Positions 43,507 through 52,534 of a stretch of DNA of 64,000 nt are shown here, in pieces. Location of the stretch: assembly GCF_000378965.1 (NCBI RefSeq), contig NZ_KB900537.1:186001-250000 (forward strand), written 5' to 3'. The translations under genes were made by a program, and so were the position numbers. Under the pieces are notes generated by a model. That model worked only from the letters and a program-made list of their open reading frames with translations, searched no databases and was not told where the DNA came from. The stretch's first letter is position 1; every line of letters begins with the position of its first letter. The DNA is from Thioalkalivibrio thiocyanodenitrificans ARhD 1. GTDB taxonomy: Bacteria; Pseudomonadota; Gammaproteobacteria; Ectothiorhodospirales; Ectothiorhodospiraceae.

Positions 43507-44216
43507 GCCATCACCTCCAGGAAACCCTGCGCGTAACGCCGGCTGCCCCGGTGTATGTTGCCCACCCAGTCCCGAAGGTCATACCGCTCCTCGACCTGGG
43601 TAGCCTCACCCTCATCGATCGGCCATTGGGCTTGTATGCGCTCTGGCCGCCGACGCGATCCGATATCTGCAAGCGGCTCCCTTGCCAGCGCTTCTTTCAC
43701 GCTCTCGGCCTGTCTGCGCCCGGCGAACAGCGGTCCCGCCGGCAGGCAATTCTTACGGCCGAAGAACGGGGGTCTCGCGGGCTCTTTCAGAGCCGCCTCC
43801 AAGTCACTGATGGAGAGATCACCTTCACCGTCAAGCGTCAGCGCCACAGTAAGGACCCCGTTCGCCCAGTAATCGCGCTCCCGGATATGCGTACCTTTCT
43901 TCGCATCACCGCCTTTGCGCTTCTCGGCCTGCCCACGCGTAGTCCACCCCGTGTCGAGCAGGAAATCCTGCCCCAGATCCACAGTTTGGTATTCACGCAT
44001 AGGCTCAGGCTCAGCGTCCCAGCGAGCCGCAAAGCGTAGACGATCTTGAAGCTCCTGCTGACGATCAGTGTCGTGATAGCTCCATCCCAGGGTATTACCG
44101 AGCAGCCCGGTGAGCATCGATGCGGCCGGAAACCGCCAAGTGGGGTTTCTCTGATCGACCACGACCGCACCAAAGCTCATCATCGGCGCGTCAAGACGTA
44201 AGATCAGGCAATCCAT
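43503..44216 (-). CDS. cas5e: Cas5e, Cascade subunit
   Basis: 237 aa. MDCLILRLDAPMMSFGAVVVDQRNPTWRFPAASMLTGLLGNTLG is the family's characteristic start. It caps the 5' handle of the crRNA. Overlaps cas6e and lies 18 bp after cas7. Confidence 0.93.
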   Translation of the reverse strand: MDCLILRLDAPMMSFGAVVVDQRNPTWRFPAASMLTGLLGNTLGWSYHDTDRQQELQDRLRFAARWDAEPEPMREYQTVDLGQDFLLDTGWTTRGQAEKRKGGDAKKGTHIRERDYWANGVLTVALTLDGEGDLSISDLEAALKEPARPPFFGRKNCLPAGPLFAGRRQAESVKEALAREPLADIGSRRRPERIQAQWPIDEGEATQVEERYDLRDWVGNIHRGSRRYAQGFLEVMA

Positions 44217-44234
44217 AAAAGCATCTCCGTGTTT

Positions 44235-45419
44235 TTAAGCGCCAAAGATCGCGTCGAGCGTTGCGTTCACGGCTTGCGGGACAGGCTGCTTGTCCGGCAG
44301 CCCCGCGGACCCCTCGAACACCGTAGACATGTGGCGGACCCCTTCGCTCGGGCTTCCGTACATGCCATCGAGCTGCGCCACGTACTCGCCCAGCCGCCCG
44401 ATGGCTTCCCGGCGCAAATCACCGCGAAACGGCAACGCCTCGATGAACGCGTTGCTCAACGCGCGCGGCTGCTGCGCGCCAGTCTCAAACAGCGAGAAGT
44501 CGGCGTGCGCGTAAGGCGCCGTACTGCCGAGCTTGGCTCCGGGGCTTTTTTGGAGGATCGCGGCGATCAGCGCTCTGAGTATCTCGCGAGCCCGCGACGA
44601 ATCCTGGTCTCGCCAGTCCTTGCGCTCGCAACCGGTGAGGTTGGACATCAGCAAGGGAATGTCGACCACTACATATCCGTAGAATACGCCGGCTCCGAGC
44701 TCGCTTTGGTTGGCATGAGCGGCGCCTGTCTCATCATCCCGATTGAGGTCGTCGACCACGGTAAAATAGTCGATCTCGGTATTAGCGGCATGCACTGTAA
44801 GCGCATGCGCCACATGGACCGGGGCGTCGACACGCGCAAGGAGGTCAGAGGTGACCATACGGCCAAACAGGCTCGCGGTCAGTCCCTCCGTGCCCAGCGC
44901 CGACTTGCGCAGAGCCTGGAGATTGTCTTTCCCGATCGCCTCGACGAGCGCCTCGCCAGCTACCTTCGCAAGCTCCTTGTCGACCTTCTCGCTCTGCTCC
45001 TTGCTCGCCACCTCCTGAATATGAGGCTCTTGGCTCACCGCTTTTAGCAGGGAAACGAAGTAATCCGCCTCAGCCAGCCCGAACAGGATCGGCTGATTAA
45101 GGTCTCCTCCCTTCTTGACCCCGCCTTTTACGACAACCGCGGCCAGAGGCTCGATGAGTCGCTTAGCGAGGTCTTCCGGCACGCCCCCGGCGACCGCCTT
45201 GGGCAGGACGGTGCGCGTGAAGAACGAGCGGGTGCGTTGGCCGTCCTGAATCTCGGGCAATTGCGCAGCAAGACTCTCCCGCCAATGGCGCTTCTGGCAC
45301 TGCGAGGATACGCGCAAGCGCATGCTGTTCCCGAAAGGAATGCGCTTCTGTAGGCCGGCATCGTCACGGTTGAGAAGGCTGGCCGGATAGCTGGTCAGTG
45401 TGTGGATCTGCAAGAACAT
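44235..45419 (-). CDS. cas7e: Cas7e (Cse4), Cascade backbone subunit
   Basis: 394 aa. It starts MFLQIHTLTSYPASLLNRDDAGLQKRIPFG, with SSQCQKRHWRESL and the AHALTVHAANTEIDYFTVVDDL block, all typical. Six copies would coat the crRNA. Length normal. Confidence 0.95.
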   Translation of the reverse strand: MFLQIHTLTSYPASLLNRDDAGLQKRIPFGNSMRLRVSSQCQKRHWRESLAAQLPEIQDGQRTRSFFTRTVLPKAVAGGVPEDLAKRLIEPLAAVVVKGGVKKGGDLNQPILFGLAEADYFVSLLKAVSQEPHIQEVASKEQSEKVDKELAKVAGEALVEAIGKDNLQALRKSALGTEGLTASLFGRMVTSDLLARVDAPVHVAHALTVHAANTEIDYFTVVDDLNRDDETGAAHANQSELGAGVFYGYVVVDIPLLMSNLTGCERKDWRDQDSSRAREILRALIAAILQKSPGAKLGSTAPYAHADFSLFETGAQQPRALSNAFIEALPFRGDLRREAIGRLGEYVAQLDGMYGSPSEGVRHMSTVFEGSAGLPDKQPVPQAVNATLDAIFGA

Positions 45420-45450
45420 GGTTCATTACTCCATAAGGATGGTTGATGAT

Positions 45451-45987
45451 TCAGCCGACCGTGTGGCTATGTCGGTAGTAGCTGCTGGCGATTCGCCGGT
45501 TCACCGCCTCACGCTTCTCTGCGTCTCGAGTGAGCAGGTAGTGAGCGAGCTCCGAGAAATTCCAGCGCTCGCCCTTGGCCGCCAGAAACCGCACAGCCGC
45601 CTGGCAAAGTCTCGCGCGCACCTCTTCTGGAGCAGAGAGCATCTGCTCGAGACGCGCCTCAGAGAACCGCGCCTCTGCCAGCGCCTGGCCCAGAGGGCGT
45701 GAGGGTTGGTGTGAGGCGCCGCCGGCCGAAGCCAGCGCCCACGCGACACACGACCACGCCATAGTCTGAGAGTCGGACGGCGGATCCTGACGCAGGTGAC
45801 ACATCCACAACCGGTAGTACGCCAGCGGAGTGGGCTGCCCAGGGGCCCAGCGCTTAAGGGCTGCTCGGTCGCTGCTCGGGTAGTGGGCGCTCGAAAACAG
45901 CGCGGCGATTCGCCCGACCAGCGCGGGCAGGCCTGGTTTGTGCTCGCCACCCTGCTCATCAGGCGCGGCATCGGTAACAGATGTCAT
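45451..45987 (-). CDS. cse2: Cse2 (Cas11), Cascade small subunit
   Basis: 178 aa with the Cse2 pattern ALKRWAPGQPTPLAYYRLW and a C-terminal block LLTRDAEKREAVNRRIASSYY. Stabilises the R-loop. Start overlaps cse1 by 4 bp. Confidence 0.9.
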   Translation of the reverse strand: MTSVTDAAPDEQGGEHKPGLPALVGRIAALFSSAHYPSSDRAALKRWAPGQPTPLAYYRLWMCHLRQDPPSDSQTMAWSCVAWALASAGGASHQPSRPLGQALAEARFSEARLEQMLSAPEEVRARLCQAAVRFLAAKGERWNFSELAHYLLTRDAEKREAVNRRIASSYYRHSHTVG

Positions 45988-47585
45988 GCGGTCTTCTCCA
46001 GATCAGGCGCAGCTTCTGGCAAAAGGTGGTGCTTACGAAGTGCGCGGGTTAGTTCTGCGTGAGAGCGTGTCAGCGCCCTCCAGCGCCTGCTTCCAGGTGT
46101 CGGCAGTCGCTGCACGGCCGTATCCAGAAGCTCCCGGGTTATAGCGACCAGCTCCCTGCGCCAGTTGCTGAATACGGTTTCGGTGGGTTCATCAAAAGCA
46201 CGCCAGAGCGCTGGGTAATAGTGCTGCGGCCAGCTTTGCTCGAAGGCGCTTGCGCTTGCGTCAACCCAAGACTTAATCGCCTTTTTTTGAAAGTCGGCCT
46301 GGCCGGGCCCGCCTTCCGCGAGGATAAAGAGCGCTGTTCGTAGCGCCCCGGCCGCGTTTTTCGCATCAGCGAGAAGATCCTGGGCGCATTTGGCACCGCG
46401 CTCGCGCGCTGAGGCACCCTCCCGGCTAAACAAGGCCGCCTTCACCTTGGCCGGCACGGGTAATTCGAGCCTGTGAAACCCCTCTGTCTTGCCTTGGCCT
46501 CGCGCCAGCGCGCTGGCTATAAGCCACCCCGCGGTGCCGCCCGCCCTGGCTTTTTGCAGAGCCGTGAGTTCGAACCCCTGCTCGAAAAGCAGGTTTGTTA
46601 CAAGCTTTGGGGTAAAGCCGCTTTTTGAGACGTTGAGAGCGACGGGCTTTTCCTTTTGCAGGTTAAGCGGAATCCAGGGATCGCCCACATCGCCTTCCTC
46701 CATGCTCTTGGGCCCGATCTGCCGTCCCTTGCGAGGGGCATTCAGTGCCACCACCCCGCCGGCCGTATTCGGTCGTAGCCGCACCGTCCGACATGCCTCG
46801 ATGAAACAGGGATCCAATCCCTGAAGCGCGTCTTCGTATTGGTGCTCACTTCGGCCCCATGGTTTTACCCACGTGAGCACATGCCCATCGTCACGGTAGC
46901 CGTAACGCATCAAGAGGTCTTTGCGCATATCGCGCACCAGCATCGCCTCTTCCTGAAAACGTCGGGCAGGGTGGCGGTCGGAGGTCCAGGACACAATCGG
47001 GCGATTGCCAGTCCCGGTATACATGCGCACGACACCGTACCCCTTGCCGAGGTAGCCATTTGTGGTCTGGTGCATCAGGAGCGCAAACAGCCAGGCTTCG
47101 ACATCCGCGTCAGATACTCGACAGGCTTTAACGTCGTGATTCCTGGAGGTGAGCACCACATCCAGCTGATCGGGGGTATGCGCTTTGATTTTGATGCTCT
47201 TCACACGACCCTGGTCGTCAAATTTGACACCATAGGCTTCAGCCTCATCCTTCCAGCTGCTCCATGGGTGTTGCAGGAATGCGGGCTTGGTCACGTCCTC
47301 CTCAAGTAGATGCCAGGCCGAAGCCTGCCCCTCGGCCAGCTCAAGAAGCCCGTCGCGCCAATACGAGACGTCAACGGGGAGCGTGTCAGTGGGATGGCGC
47401 GCCAGAATGGCAGCGGCGAGCTGAACCAGAAACACATGCCACGAGTCGCTTTGATGGGCTCGCAGGCCTGTATATCCGTCGATCCGCCCCTCAGAGAGCA
47501 ACGCAAGAACCTCCGGAAGGCTCGCGCTTCGCGGCTCGTCGTCAATCAACACCCCGATCAAGGGGTCAGTCAGTAAGTCGTGCAT
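45984..47585 (-). CDS. cse1: Cse1 (Cas8e), Cascade large subunit
   Basis: 533 aa from ATG 47585 (MHDLLTDPLIGVLIDDE); the frame is open further upstream inside cas3. Contains SLPEVLALLSEGRIDGYTGLRAHQSDSWHVFLVQL and HPWSSWKDEAEAYG blocks of Cse1. Recognises the PAM and recruits Cas3. Overlaps cas3 by 20 bp. Confidence 0.93.
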   Translation of the reverse strand: MHDLLTDPLIGVLIDDEPRSASLPEVLALLSEGRIDGYTGLRAHQSDSWHVFLVQLAAAILARHPTDTLPVDVSYWRDGLLELAEGQASAWHLLEEDVTKPAFLQHPWSSWKDEAEAYGVKFDDQGRVKSIKIKAHTPDQLDVVLTSRNHDVKACRVSDADVEAWLFALLMHQTTNGYLGKGYGVVRMYTGTGNRPIVSWTSDRHPARRFQEEAMLVRDMRKDLLMRYGYRDDGHVLTWVKPWGRSEHQYEDALQGLDPCFIEACRTVRLRPNTAGGVVALNAPRKGRQIGPKSMEEGDVGDPWIPLNLQKEKPVALNVSKSGFTPKLVTNLLFEQGFELTALQKARAGGTAGWLIASALARGQGKTEGFHRLELPVPAKVKAALFSREGASARERGAKCAQDLLADAKNAAGALRTALFILAEGGPGQADFQKKAIKSWVDASASAFEQSWPQHYYPALWRAFDEPTETVFSNWRRELVAITRELLDTAVQRLPTPGSRRWRALTRSHAELTRALRKHHLLPEAAPDLEKTA

Positions 47586-50166
47586 CTTCCTTTTCCAGGC
47601 CGAATCTGGTGTATGTAAATGCGTGCCCCTCGACAGTGATTCGAAACCCGCCCTCAAAGGGCTGAGCCTCGACCTGCTCTGGTGTCGCGAGGCTGTATAG
47701 GTAATATGCGGGGATGTTTACCCTCTCGATCATCGAGCCGATCGGCGACCTCGTCGGCGTCACCAACGCAAGCTCGCAGGAGGGGTCTCCCAGCCGACTG
47801 GTGACCCGCTCCTCGTCGGCGGAATAGTGGAGCTCTCCGAAAGGCTGAGGCTCGAGGGAGTTACGCATGGCCTGGCGGATCTCCGCCAGGTACGCCCCTT
47901 GGATGTACTGAGCGTGTGTCTCCCACACCTGCGGCAGGGCTGCCCACGCCTCAGGGTGCGTGGTTTGCTCGATGCGCTGACGGTTTTGCTCGGGAATGAC
48001 GAGACGAGGGTTGTTTCTCAGGCTGGCCAAGGTGCATTCAAGCACCCGACCGTCTGCATAGACCGAGCCAAGCCCAGCAGGGCCCCTTAGCTGCCCCCCG
48101 GGGTGCAGGTACTCATGCAGCGCTTTACTGGGTACACGAATCAGGACCTTCGGCGTGCGGAAAGACGCCGGACGGTTCTCGCGCAGATGCCTGTGCAGCC
48201 GGCCCAGGCGCTGTAGGAGCACATCCATCGAGGTGATGTCAGTGATCAGCCAATCCGCGTCGATATCAAGGCTCTGCTCCAGGGTTTGTGTGCCGATGAG
48301 CAGCACAGGCCCATCAGGCGATCCCTTGCCGAGCCTGCGGGTAACCTCGGCATCCATCCTCTCCCTGTCCGCGCGGGTGTAGCGCCCATGATGTGGGCAG
48401 CGAACACCGTCGATTGCAAACACCGCGTCGAGAAGCTCAGGAGCGTGCCTGGATAGGTGTGCCTCAACAGCCCTTAGCATGGCCGTCGCGCGCTTCACGG
48501 TGTTGCAAATAACCAGTATTCTGGCGCCCTCGCGCAAAGCGCTCGTGATGTCATCGAGCAACGCATCGTCGTTTTCGAGGGTAGGGCTCAGCTCGACATC
48601 GATCACTCGCCCAGAACGATTCACAAGGACAGCCTGCTCCTGAGCGCGGGTCGTCAGGGACGGGTATGGCCGCTGCGTGGATTGCGCCAACGGGCGCAAC
48701 GTGCGCTCAAAAAAGGCGCTGGCGGCCGACTCACCCAGGGTGGCTGACAACAGCAACACCCATCCGCCACGGGCAACGTGCCCTCGGATGAGCGTCGTAA
48801 GCACCTCGCGCATGTAGGCATCAGAGGCATGAACCTCATCCACCACGAGCAAGTGACGATCCAGACACACGGATCGCAGCAAGCTGTGCTTAACCTTGAG
48901 CACCGATAGCAATGCCTGATCAATGGTGCCTACCGCAACAGGCGCGGCCAGGAACCTCTTGGGGCGTTCAGATGCCCACAAGCGTTCGCGTTGCCGCGAA
49001 AGATTCTCGTCATCCCACAACACCCCTTCCGGATCAGCAAGTACCGGCGCGCCGTCCACGCGCACATAGCCGGGGGCGGCCAACAGTACAGGCCCGGGGC
49101 GGGATTCAGGCTTAAAGGCGGCCTCGATGGCCCGCAGCGTTCTGGAATACAGCTCGCGCGCCGCCACGCGCGTAGGCAGCGCGAAATAAAGCCCGTCAAC
49201 CTTGCCTTCGGCGTAAAGGCGCAGAAACCATGCGAGCGCCGCCTCGGTTTTCCCTGAGCCTGTATCAGACTCCGCAAGTACAAGCTGCGTGCTCTCGTTT
49301 ACCGGTAGCTCGTGGAAGAGCTGGCGCTGCAAGGGAGTAGGCTCGAAACCGAAAATCTCCAGAAACGATGCGATGTTGCGGCACTCGCCCGGGGCCAGCC
49401 CTATCTGCGATAGGGCATGCTCGGCAGCCCTCTGAGCGAAGGCGAACCGGCTCTCATCGGATTCGGGTTTGCACGGGAAGAATTGCCTATCGGAACCCAC
49501 CCAATCGGCCAGCATCAGGAGGCCGGCGAATCGGTGCTGTAGCTCCGGGGTCGCGTCGATACAGGGCGTATCGGCAACGAAGGCGTCTGGAAACAGCTTG
49601 CGAGCCACGCGTGCCATATCCGCCAGCGCAGACATGGGGTCGTAGCCGTCTCTTACCTCCCAATACCTCTCAAGATCACGCAGGCCGGGTTCGCTCCAGC
49701 GAGCCGGCTTTCCGTGATGCGAGAGTGCGGCCAGGAGCATTGCAACAGCCGCCTCCTCGCCCTGGGTGAACCAGCCACAAACCTCCTGCAACAGATCCCG
49801 CCATTCCGCCGGGTAGCGCTGCTGGAGCGCTTCACTTCGCAGTAGTGCAACCGTCTCCGTCACATGCCCGGCCGTGCCGCGCCTATAGGGATTGTTCTTT
49901 ACCTGAAATCCCCAGTTGCATTTCCCAATATCGTGCAAAAACACGAGCACCGCCAGCCGAACCAGCTGCCTGTCATCGAGCGTCTTTCCTTGAGTCAGTA
50001 AGCGTGCGCGCCGCCACGGCTGCCTGACCAACGCCATAAAGACCTGAGCAACATCAATGCTATGGTTGCTCAGTGGTAGCCACTCGTTCTCATCGACCCA
50101 CTTGCCCCAAGGCAGTGTGTATCGTGGAGTGACTTGGGCTTCGCGGCTGCTGGGGTCCTGGTTCAT
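47566..50166 (-). CDS. cas3: Cas3 HD nuclease-helicase, type I-E
   Basis: 866 aa. The HD motif is LVFLHDIGKCNWGFQ near residue 75; the Walker A is ESDTGSGKTEAAL, the DExH box is VVDEVHASDAYM and motif VI is in LLQRLGRLHRH. It degrades target DNA after recruitment by Cascade. It is the first gene of the operon cas3-cse1-cse2-cas7-cas5-cas6e-cas1-cas2. A minus-strand -10-like TATACG sits at 50172-50177, so the transcript may begin at or next to the ATG. Confidence 0.95.
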   Translation of the reverse strand: MNQDPSSREAQVTPRYTLPWGKWVDENEWLPLSNHSIDVAQVFMALVRQPWRRARLLTQGKTLDDRQLVRLAVLVFLHDIGKCNWGFQVKNNPYRRGTAGHVTETVALLRSEALQQRYPAEWRDLLQEVCGWFTQGEEAAVAMLLAALSHHGKPARWSEPGLRDLERYWEVRDGYDPMSALADMARVARKLFPDAFVADTPCIDATPELQHRFAGLLMLADWVGSDRQFFPCKPESDESRFAFAQRAAEHALSQIGLAPGECRNIASFLEIFGFEPTPLQRQLFHELPVNESTQLVLAESDTGSGKTEAALAWFLRLYAEGKVDGLYFALPTRVAARELYSRTLRAIEAAFKPESRPGPVLLAAPGYVRVDGAPVLADPEGVLWDDENLSRQRERLWASERPKRFLAAPVAVGTIDQALLSVLKVKHSLLRSVCLDRHLLVVDEVHASDAYMREVLTTLIRGHVARGGWVLLLSATLGESAASAFFERTLRPLAQSTQRPYPSLTTRAQEQAVLVNRSGRVIDVELSPTLENDDALLDDITSALREGARILVICNTVKRATAMLRAVEAHLSRHAPELLDAVFAIDGVRCPHHGRYTRADRERMDAEVTRRLGKGSPDGPVLLIGTQTLEQSLDIDADWLITDITSMDVLLQRLGRLHRHLRENRPASFRTPKVLIRVPSKALHEYLHPGGQLRGPAGLGSVYADGRVLECTLASLRNNPRLVIPEQNRQRIEQTTHPEAWAALPQVWETHAQYIQGAYLAEIRQAMRNSLEPQPFGELHYSADEERVTSRLGDPSCELALVTPTRSPIGSMIERVNIPAYYLYSLATPEQVEAQPFEGGFRITVEGHAFTYTRFGLEKEDARLTD

Positions 50167-50171
50167 GGGGG

Positions 50172-50200
50172 CGTATAGCGAATACCCCCACGGTCTTATC
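50172..50200 (-). promoter_or_regulatory. Putative cas operon promoter, possibly giving a leaderless message
   Basis: The minus-strand sequence GCTATACGCCCCC directly precedes the cas3 ATG at 50166. With transcription starting about 6 nt after the hexamer, the message would begin near the start codon. No Shine-Dalgarno is visible. The -35 region is weak. Confidence 0.4.
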
Positions 50201-50290
50201 CTGACGTGGTACTGCCTGAGATATATGTGGTCTTACAGCTACTTTGGGTGGTGCCGCTTCGCCTCTTGGCCAGGAGTCTCTCTCATTGAC

Positions 50291-50355
50291 ATCCTTCCCC
50301 GGCCTGAAGGCCAGAGACCTCTATGGCGCTCAGGCGGGGCTTGTCGCGCACCGGT
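50291..50355 (+). mobile_element. Minimal IS200/IS605-derived palindromic element (PATE/MITE-like)
   Basis: It follows TTGAC (50286-50290), as the full IS does at 4067-4071. The first half resembles the IS left end (ATCCTTCCCCGGCCTGAAGG... GGCGCTCA), and the second is the IS right end (GGCGGGGCTTGTCGCGCACC then GGT). It has no gene and could be mobilised by the TnpA at 5.4 kb. The rest of 50167-50482 holds only the cas3 and NERD-gene promoters (CTATACA near 50416). Confidence 0.65.
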
Positions 50356-50482
50356 AACGCGCAAGGCACACGCAAGCACCGCCAGACCCTTGTTTGACTC
50401 CAACCTGTTGATTAGTAGCTATACACAAGAACGCCTTACCAGAGCCGCCTTGGCTTGAATCCCAAATCAACAGGAGTGTGTG

Positions 50483-51388
50483 ATGATCATTAAAGAGTTG
50501 GATGATGTCGAGCCGTCAATAAAGGCCCTTGAAAGCTTGCGTGCTCGCCCTGGCGTTTCCGCGAGAACAAAAAAGAAGATTGAGCGCGAGATCCGAAACA
50601 TTCGAGCCGGCGCGAAGGCAGAGAAAGGCGCCGCCTATGAAATCAATTTTCACTATGGCGCCAGCAAGAACTGGATGATTATTCATGACCTGCGTCTCGA
50701 GCACGAGAACCTTGTCGCCCAGATCGACCACCTCATCATCAACCGCTTTCTCGATATTGTCGTCTGTGAGAGCAAGAGCTTCTCGGAGGGGATAGAGATC
50801 AATGAACGTGGCGAGTACGCGGCCCTCTACCGAAACACGCCCCGCGGTATCCCTTCTCCGTTCGAGCAGAACGGAAAACACATCGAGGTGCTGCGCGCTG
50901 CATTCAAGTCGGGCTTGGTGAGGCTTCCGAGACGGCTTGGCCTCTCCATCCAACCCTCCTACAGGAACCTCATCCTGATATCCAAATATGCCCAGATCAA
51001 TCGCCCCTCTACAGATATTCCGGATCTCGACAGCCTCATCAAGGTAGACCAGATGAAGCCCTGGCTAGAGAAAATGCTGGATTCGGACAACAATCCGCTA
51101 ACGCTCGGGAAAGTGGTAAGCACAGATACCGTCGAGATGTTCGCGCGCTCGCTTGCCTCGGTCCACCGGCCTCTTGATTTCAATTGGGCTGCCAAATTCG
51201 GGATCTCTGACGATAAATCGAGCCCTCAAAATAAAGATACGCAAAGCGCTGAGGGGAAGAAGAAGAGCAAGCTGGCCTGCGCAAGCTGCACTGTTTCTGT
51301 GCCGTATGTGGTCGCGCAGTTCTGCTGGAAAAACAAGGCGAGGTTTGGAGGGGATGTGTATTGTCGCGACTGTCAGGGGAAGTTCTGA
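50483..51388 (+). CDS. NERD-domain nuclease-like protein with C-terminal zinc ribbon, 301 aa
   Basis: Start at ATG 50483, 7 nt after AGGAG; a GTG precedes it. Residues about 45-160 form a NERD (nuclease-related) domain with the PD-(D/E)xK pattern AQIDHLIINRFLDIVVCESKSF. The C-terminus has CASC...CRDC, a zinc ribbon. Family members occur on plasmids and may act on DNA. It lies between the I-E cas operon and the Cas12m repeats. Function is inferred from motifs. Confidence 0.75.
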   Translation: MIIKELDDVEPSIKALESLRARPGVSARTKKKIEREIRNIRAGAKAEKGAAYEINFHYGASKNWMIIHDLRLEHENLVAQIDHLIINRFLDIVVCESKSFSEGIEINERGEYAALYRNTPRGIPSPFEQNGKHIEVLRAAFKSGLVRLPRRLGLSIQPSYRNLILISKYAQINRPSTDIPDLDSLIKVDQMKPWLEKMLDSDNNPLTLGKVVSTDTVEMFARSLASVHRPLDFNWAAKFGISDDKSSPQNKDTQSAEGKKKSKLACASCTVSVPYVVAQFCWKNKARFGGDVYCRDCQGKF

Positions 51389-51422
51389 CCAGGTGTCCGC
51401 GGCGGTTTAAGGCAAGAGAGAA

Positions 51423-51456
51423 GACACCCTCAACCGGTTTGATTGAGGATGTCCTG
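51423..51456 (-). terminator. Intrinsic terminator
   Basis: Imperfect GACACCCTCAA (51423-51433) / TTGAGGATGTC (51443-51453) stem following the 57-aa gene; the minus-strand tail is TTCTCTCTTG. Confidence 0.65.
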
Positions 51457-51462
51457 GTTGAA

Positions 51463-51636
51463 TCAGAAGAGGGGGAGGTGGGTTACCTGCTCGCCGTCTT
51501 TCTCGCAGATCACAACAGTCACCTCGTACTCCTTCTTGGCCTTGAAGAAAGCAGCTGCTTTTTGCTGCGCCTCGCGGCTGCTGCCGGCCTCGACCTCTGT
51601 CTCTCGGCCGCGGTAAAACGCCTTGTATCCGTTCAT
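51463..51636 (-). CDS. Small phage/plasmid-type protein (MNGYKAFYRGRE family), 57 aa
   Basis: ATG 51636 after GAGAGGATAAGAG. The product starts MNGYKAFYRGRETEVEA, continues SSREAQQKAAAFFKAKK and ends DGEQVTHLPLF. This is a recognisable family of very small proteins on phages and plasmids; function unknown. A minus-strand CTATACC near 51723-51729 is the promoter. It is shorter than 60 aa, so it is easily missed; the frame at 51407-51670 is a shadow. Confidence 0.75.
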   Translation of the reverse strand: MNGYKAFYRGRETEVEAGSSREAQQKAAAFFKAKKEYEVTVVICEKDGEQVTHLPLF

Positions 51637-51739
51637 CTCTTATCCTCTCGTCGGGGCTCCAGATCCGCATGACCTGGCTGAGCCGAAAGCACCTTTAGGG
51701 CCCTCGGCGCACTGATCTCGCATGGTATAGGGAAAACAT

Positions 51740-52061
51740 CATGGGCGGGGTGGTTCGCCGAGCAGGCATTATCATGCCGCGCGCCAGTTCAGAGGCTCGA
51801 ACGTCAGGTAGGTCTCTACTACAAGGCCGCAGAGCGGGCATTATCCCTCACCGGAATCTTCAACGTGTTACACATCTCCTGAAAGTCTCTACTACGAGGC
51901 CGCAGAGCGGGCATTATCAAGAGCCACAGAGCTCGACCGCCCATCCAGACAGAAAGTCTCTACCACAAAGCCGCAGAGCGGGCATTATCACTACGCTCAC
52001 GTTCGTTTCCTTGAACAGCGTAACCGCGTCTCTACTACAAGGCCGCAGAGCGGGCATTATC
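51740..52061 (+). CRISPR. Cas12m-type CRISPR array A (four intact 34-nt repeats plus one degenerate)
   Basis: Repeats are at 51812-51845, 51885-51918, 51956-51989 and 52028-52061, with spacers of 39, 37 and 38 nt. Each starts GTCTCTACTACAAGG or a one- or two-base variant and ends GCAGAGCGGGCATTATC. A degenerate copy ends at 51773 (GCAGGCATTATC), 38 nt before the first intact repeat. CCGC-AGA-GCGG can form a hairpin near the repeat 3' end, so a 5'-handle crRNA in plus orientation is expected for a type V effector. Directly downstream lies a cas12m 3' remnant, convergent with the array. Confidence 0.88.
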
Positions 52062-52095
52062 ACGACAGCTCTTAAAGCTCATTCTCCGGGGTGGT

Positions 52096-52252
52096 TCATG
52101 GGCCCATTTTCGAGCGCTCATTAAAGCTCGGCTGGCTGGAATTATAACGCTTTGATTCTGCTTGCGCCAGCGTCGCCACCACCGGAGCGCTCGCGCTCAT
52201 CGCAGCCTCGAGGATATCGAGTCTGATCCAAACAATCCCGCAGTACCGCCCT
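52096..52252 (-). pseudogene. 3' remnant of a second cas12m gene
   Basis: The minus strand reads ...ILEAAMSASAPVVATL, then SKRYNSSQPSFNERSKMGP and stop at 52096. It aligns with the intact Cas12m C-terminus (ILDSAMGASAPAATTL, SRRYDLTQPNFRERSKTGS). Upstream, DNA similarity continues to about 52252 with a deletion of about 13 bp, then ends. It has the same position relative to its repeats as the intact gene has to array B. The 52253-52472 interval has a palindrome (CGGAAG / CTTCCG around 52370-52388) and no gene I can support. Confidence 0.8.
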
Positions 52253-52472
52253 GCTTAGCTCGGCGCTAGGCGATCAACGAACAAGAACCCCGCAACGCAC
52301 TTTGGCGCCACAGGGTGCCACCACCTTCAAGCCCTTCAAGCATTCAATGGAGGGCAGCATCTTGTCGTCGGAAGTTATACCTTCCGACCAGGGTAGGTGG
52401 TAGGTTCTTGGGTATTTGATTTTCATGGCCAATGCCTCTCGATCCAAGTTTCCCGCTCGATCGCTCGAATCA

Positions 52473-52513
52473 TCAAAAAAGGCCTCCCCAGTCGGATAGA
52501 CTGAGAAGGCCTT
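52473..52513 (-). terminator. Intrinsic terminator
   Basis: AAGGCC / GGCCTT outer stem with an inner CAGTC / GACTG stem and a minus-strand T-run, following the gene ending at 52535. Confidence 0.8.
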
Positions 52514-52534
52514 GGTTGAATCAATCCTTGGGAA

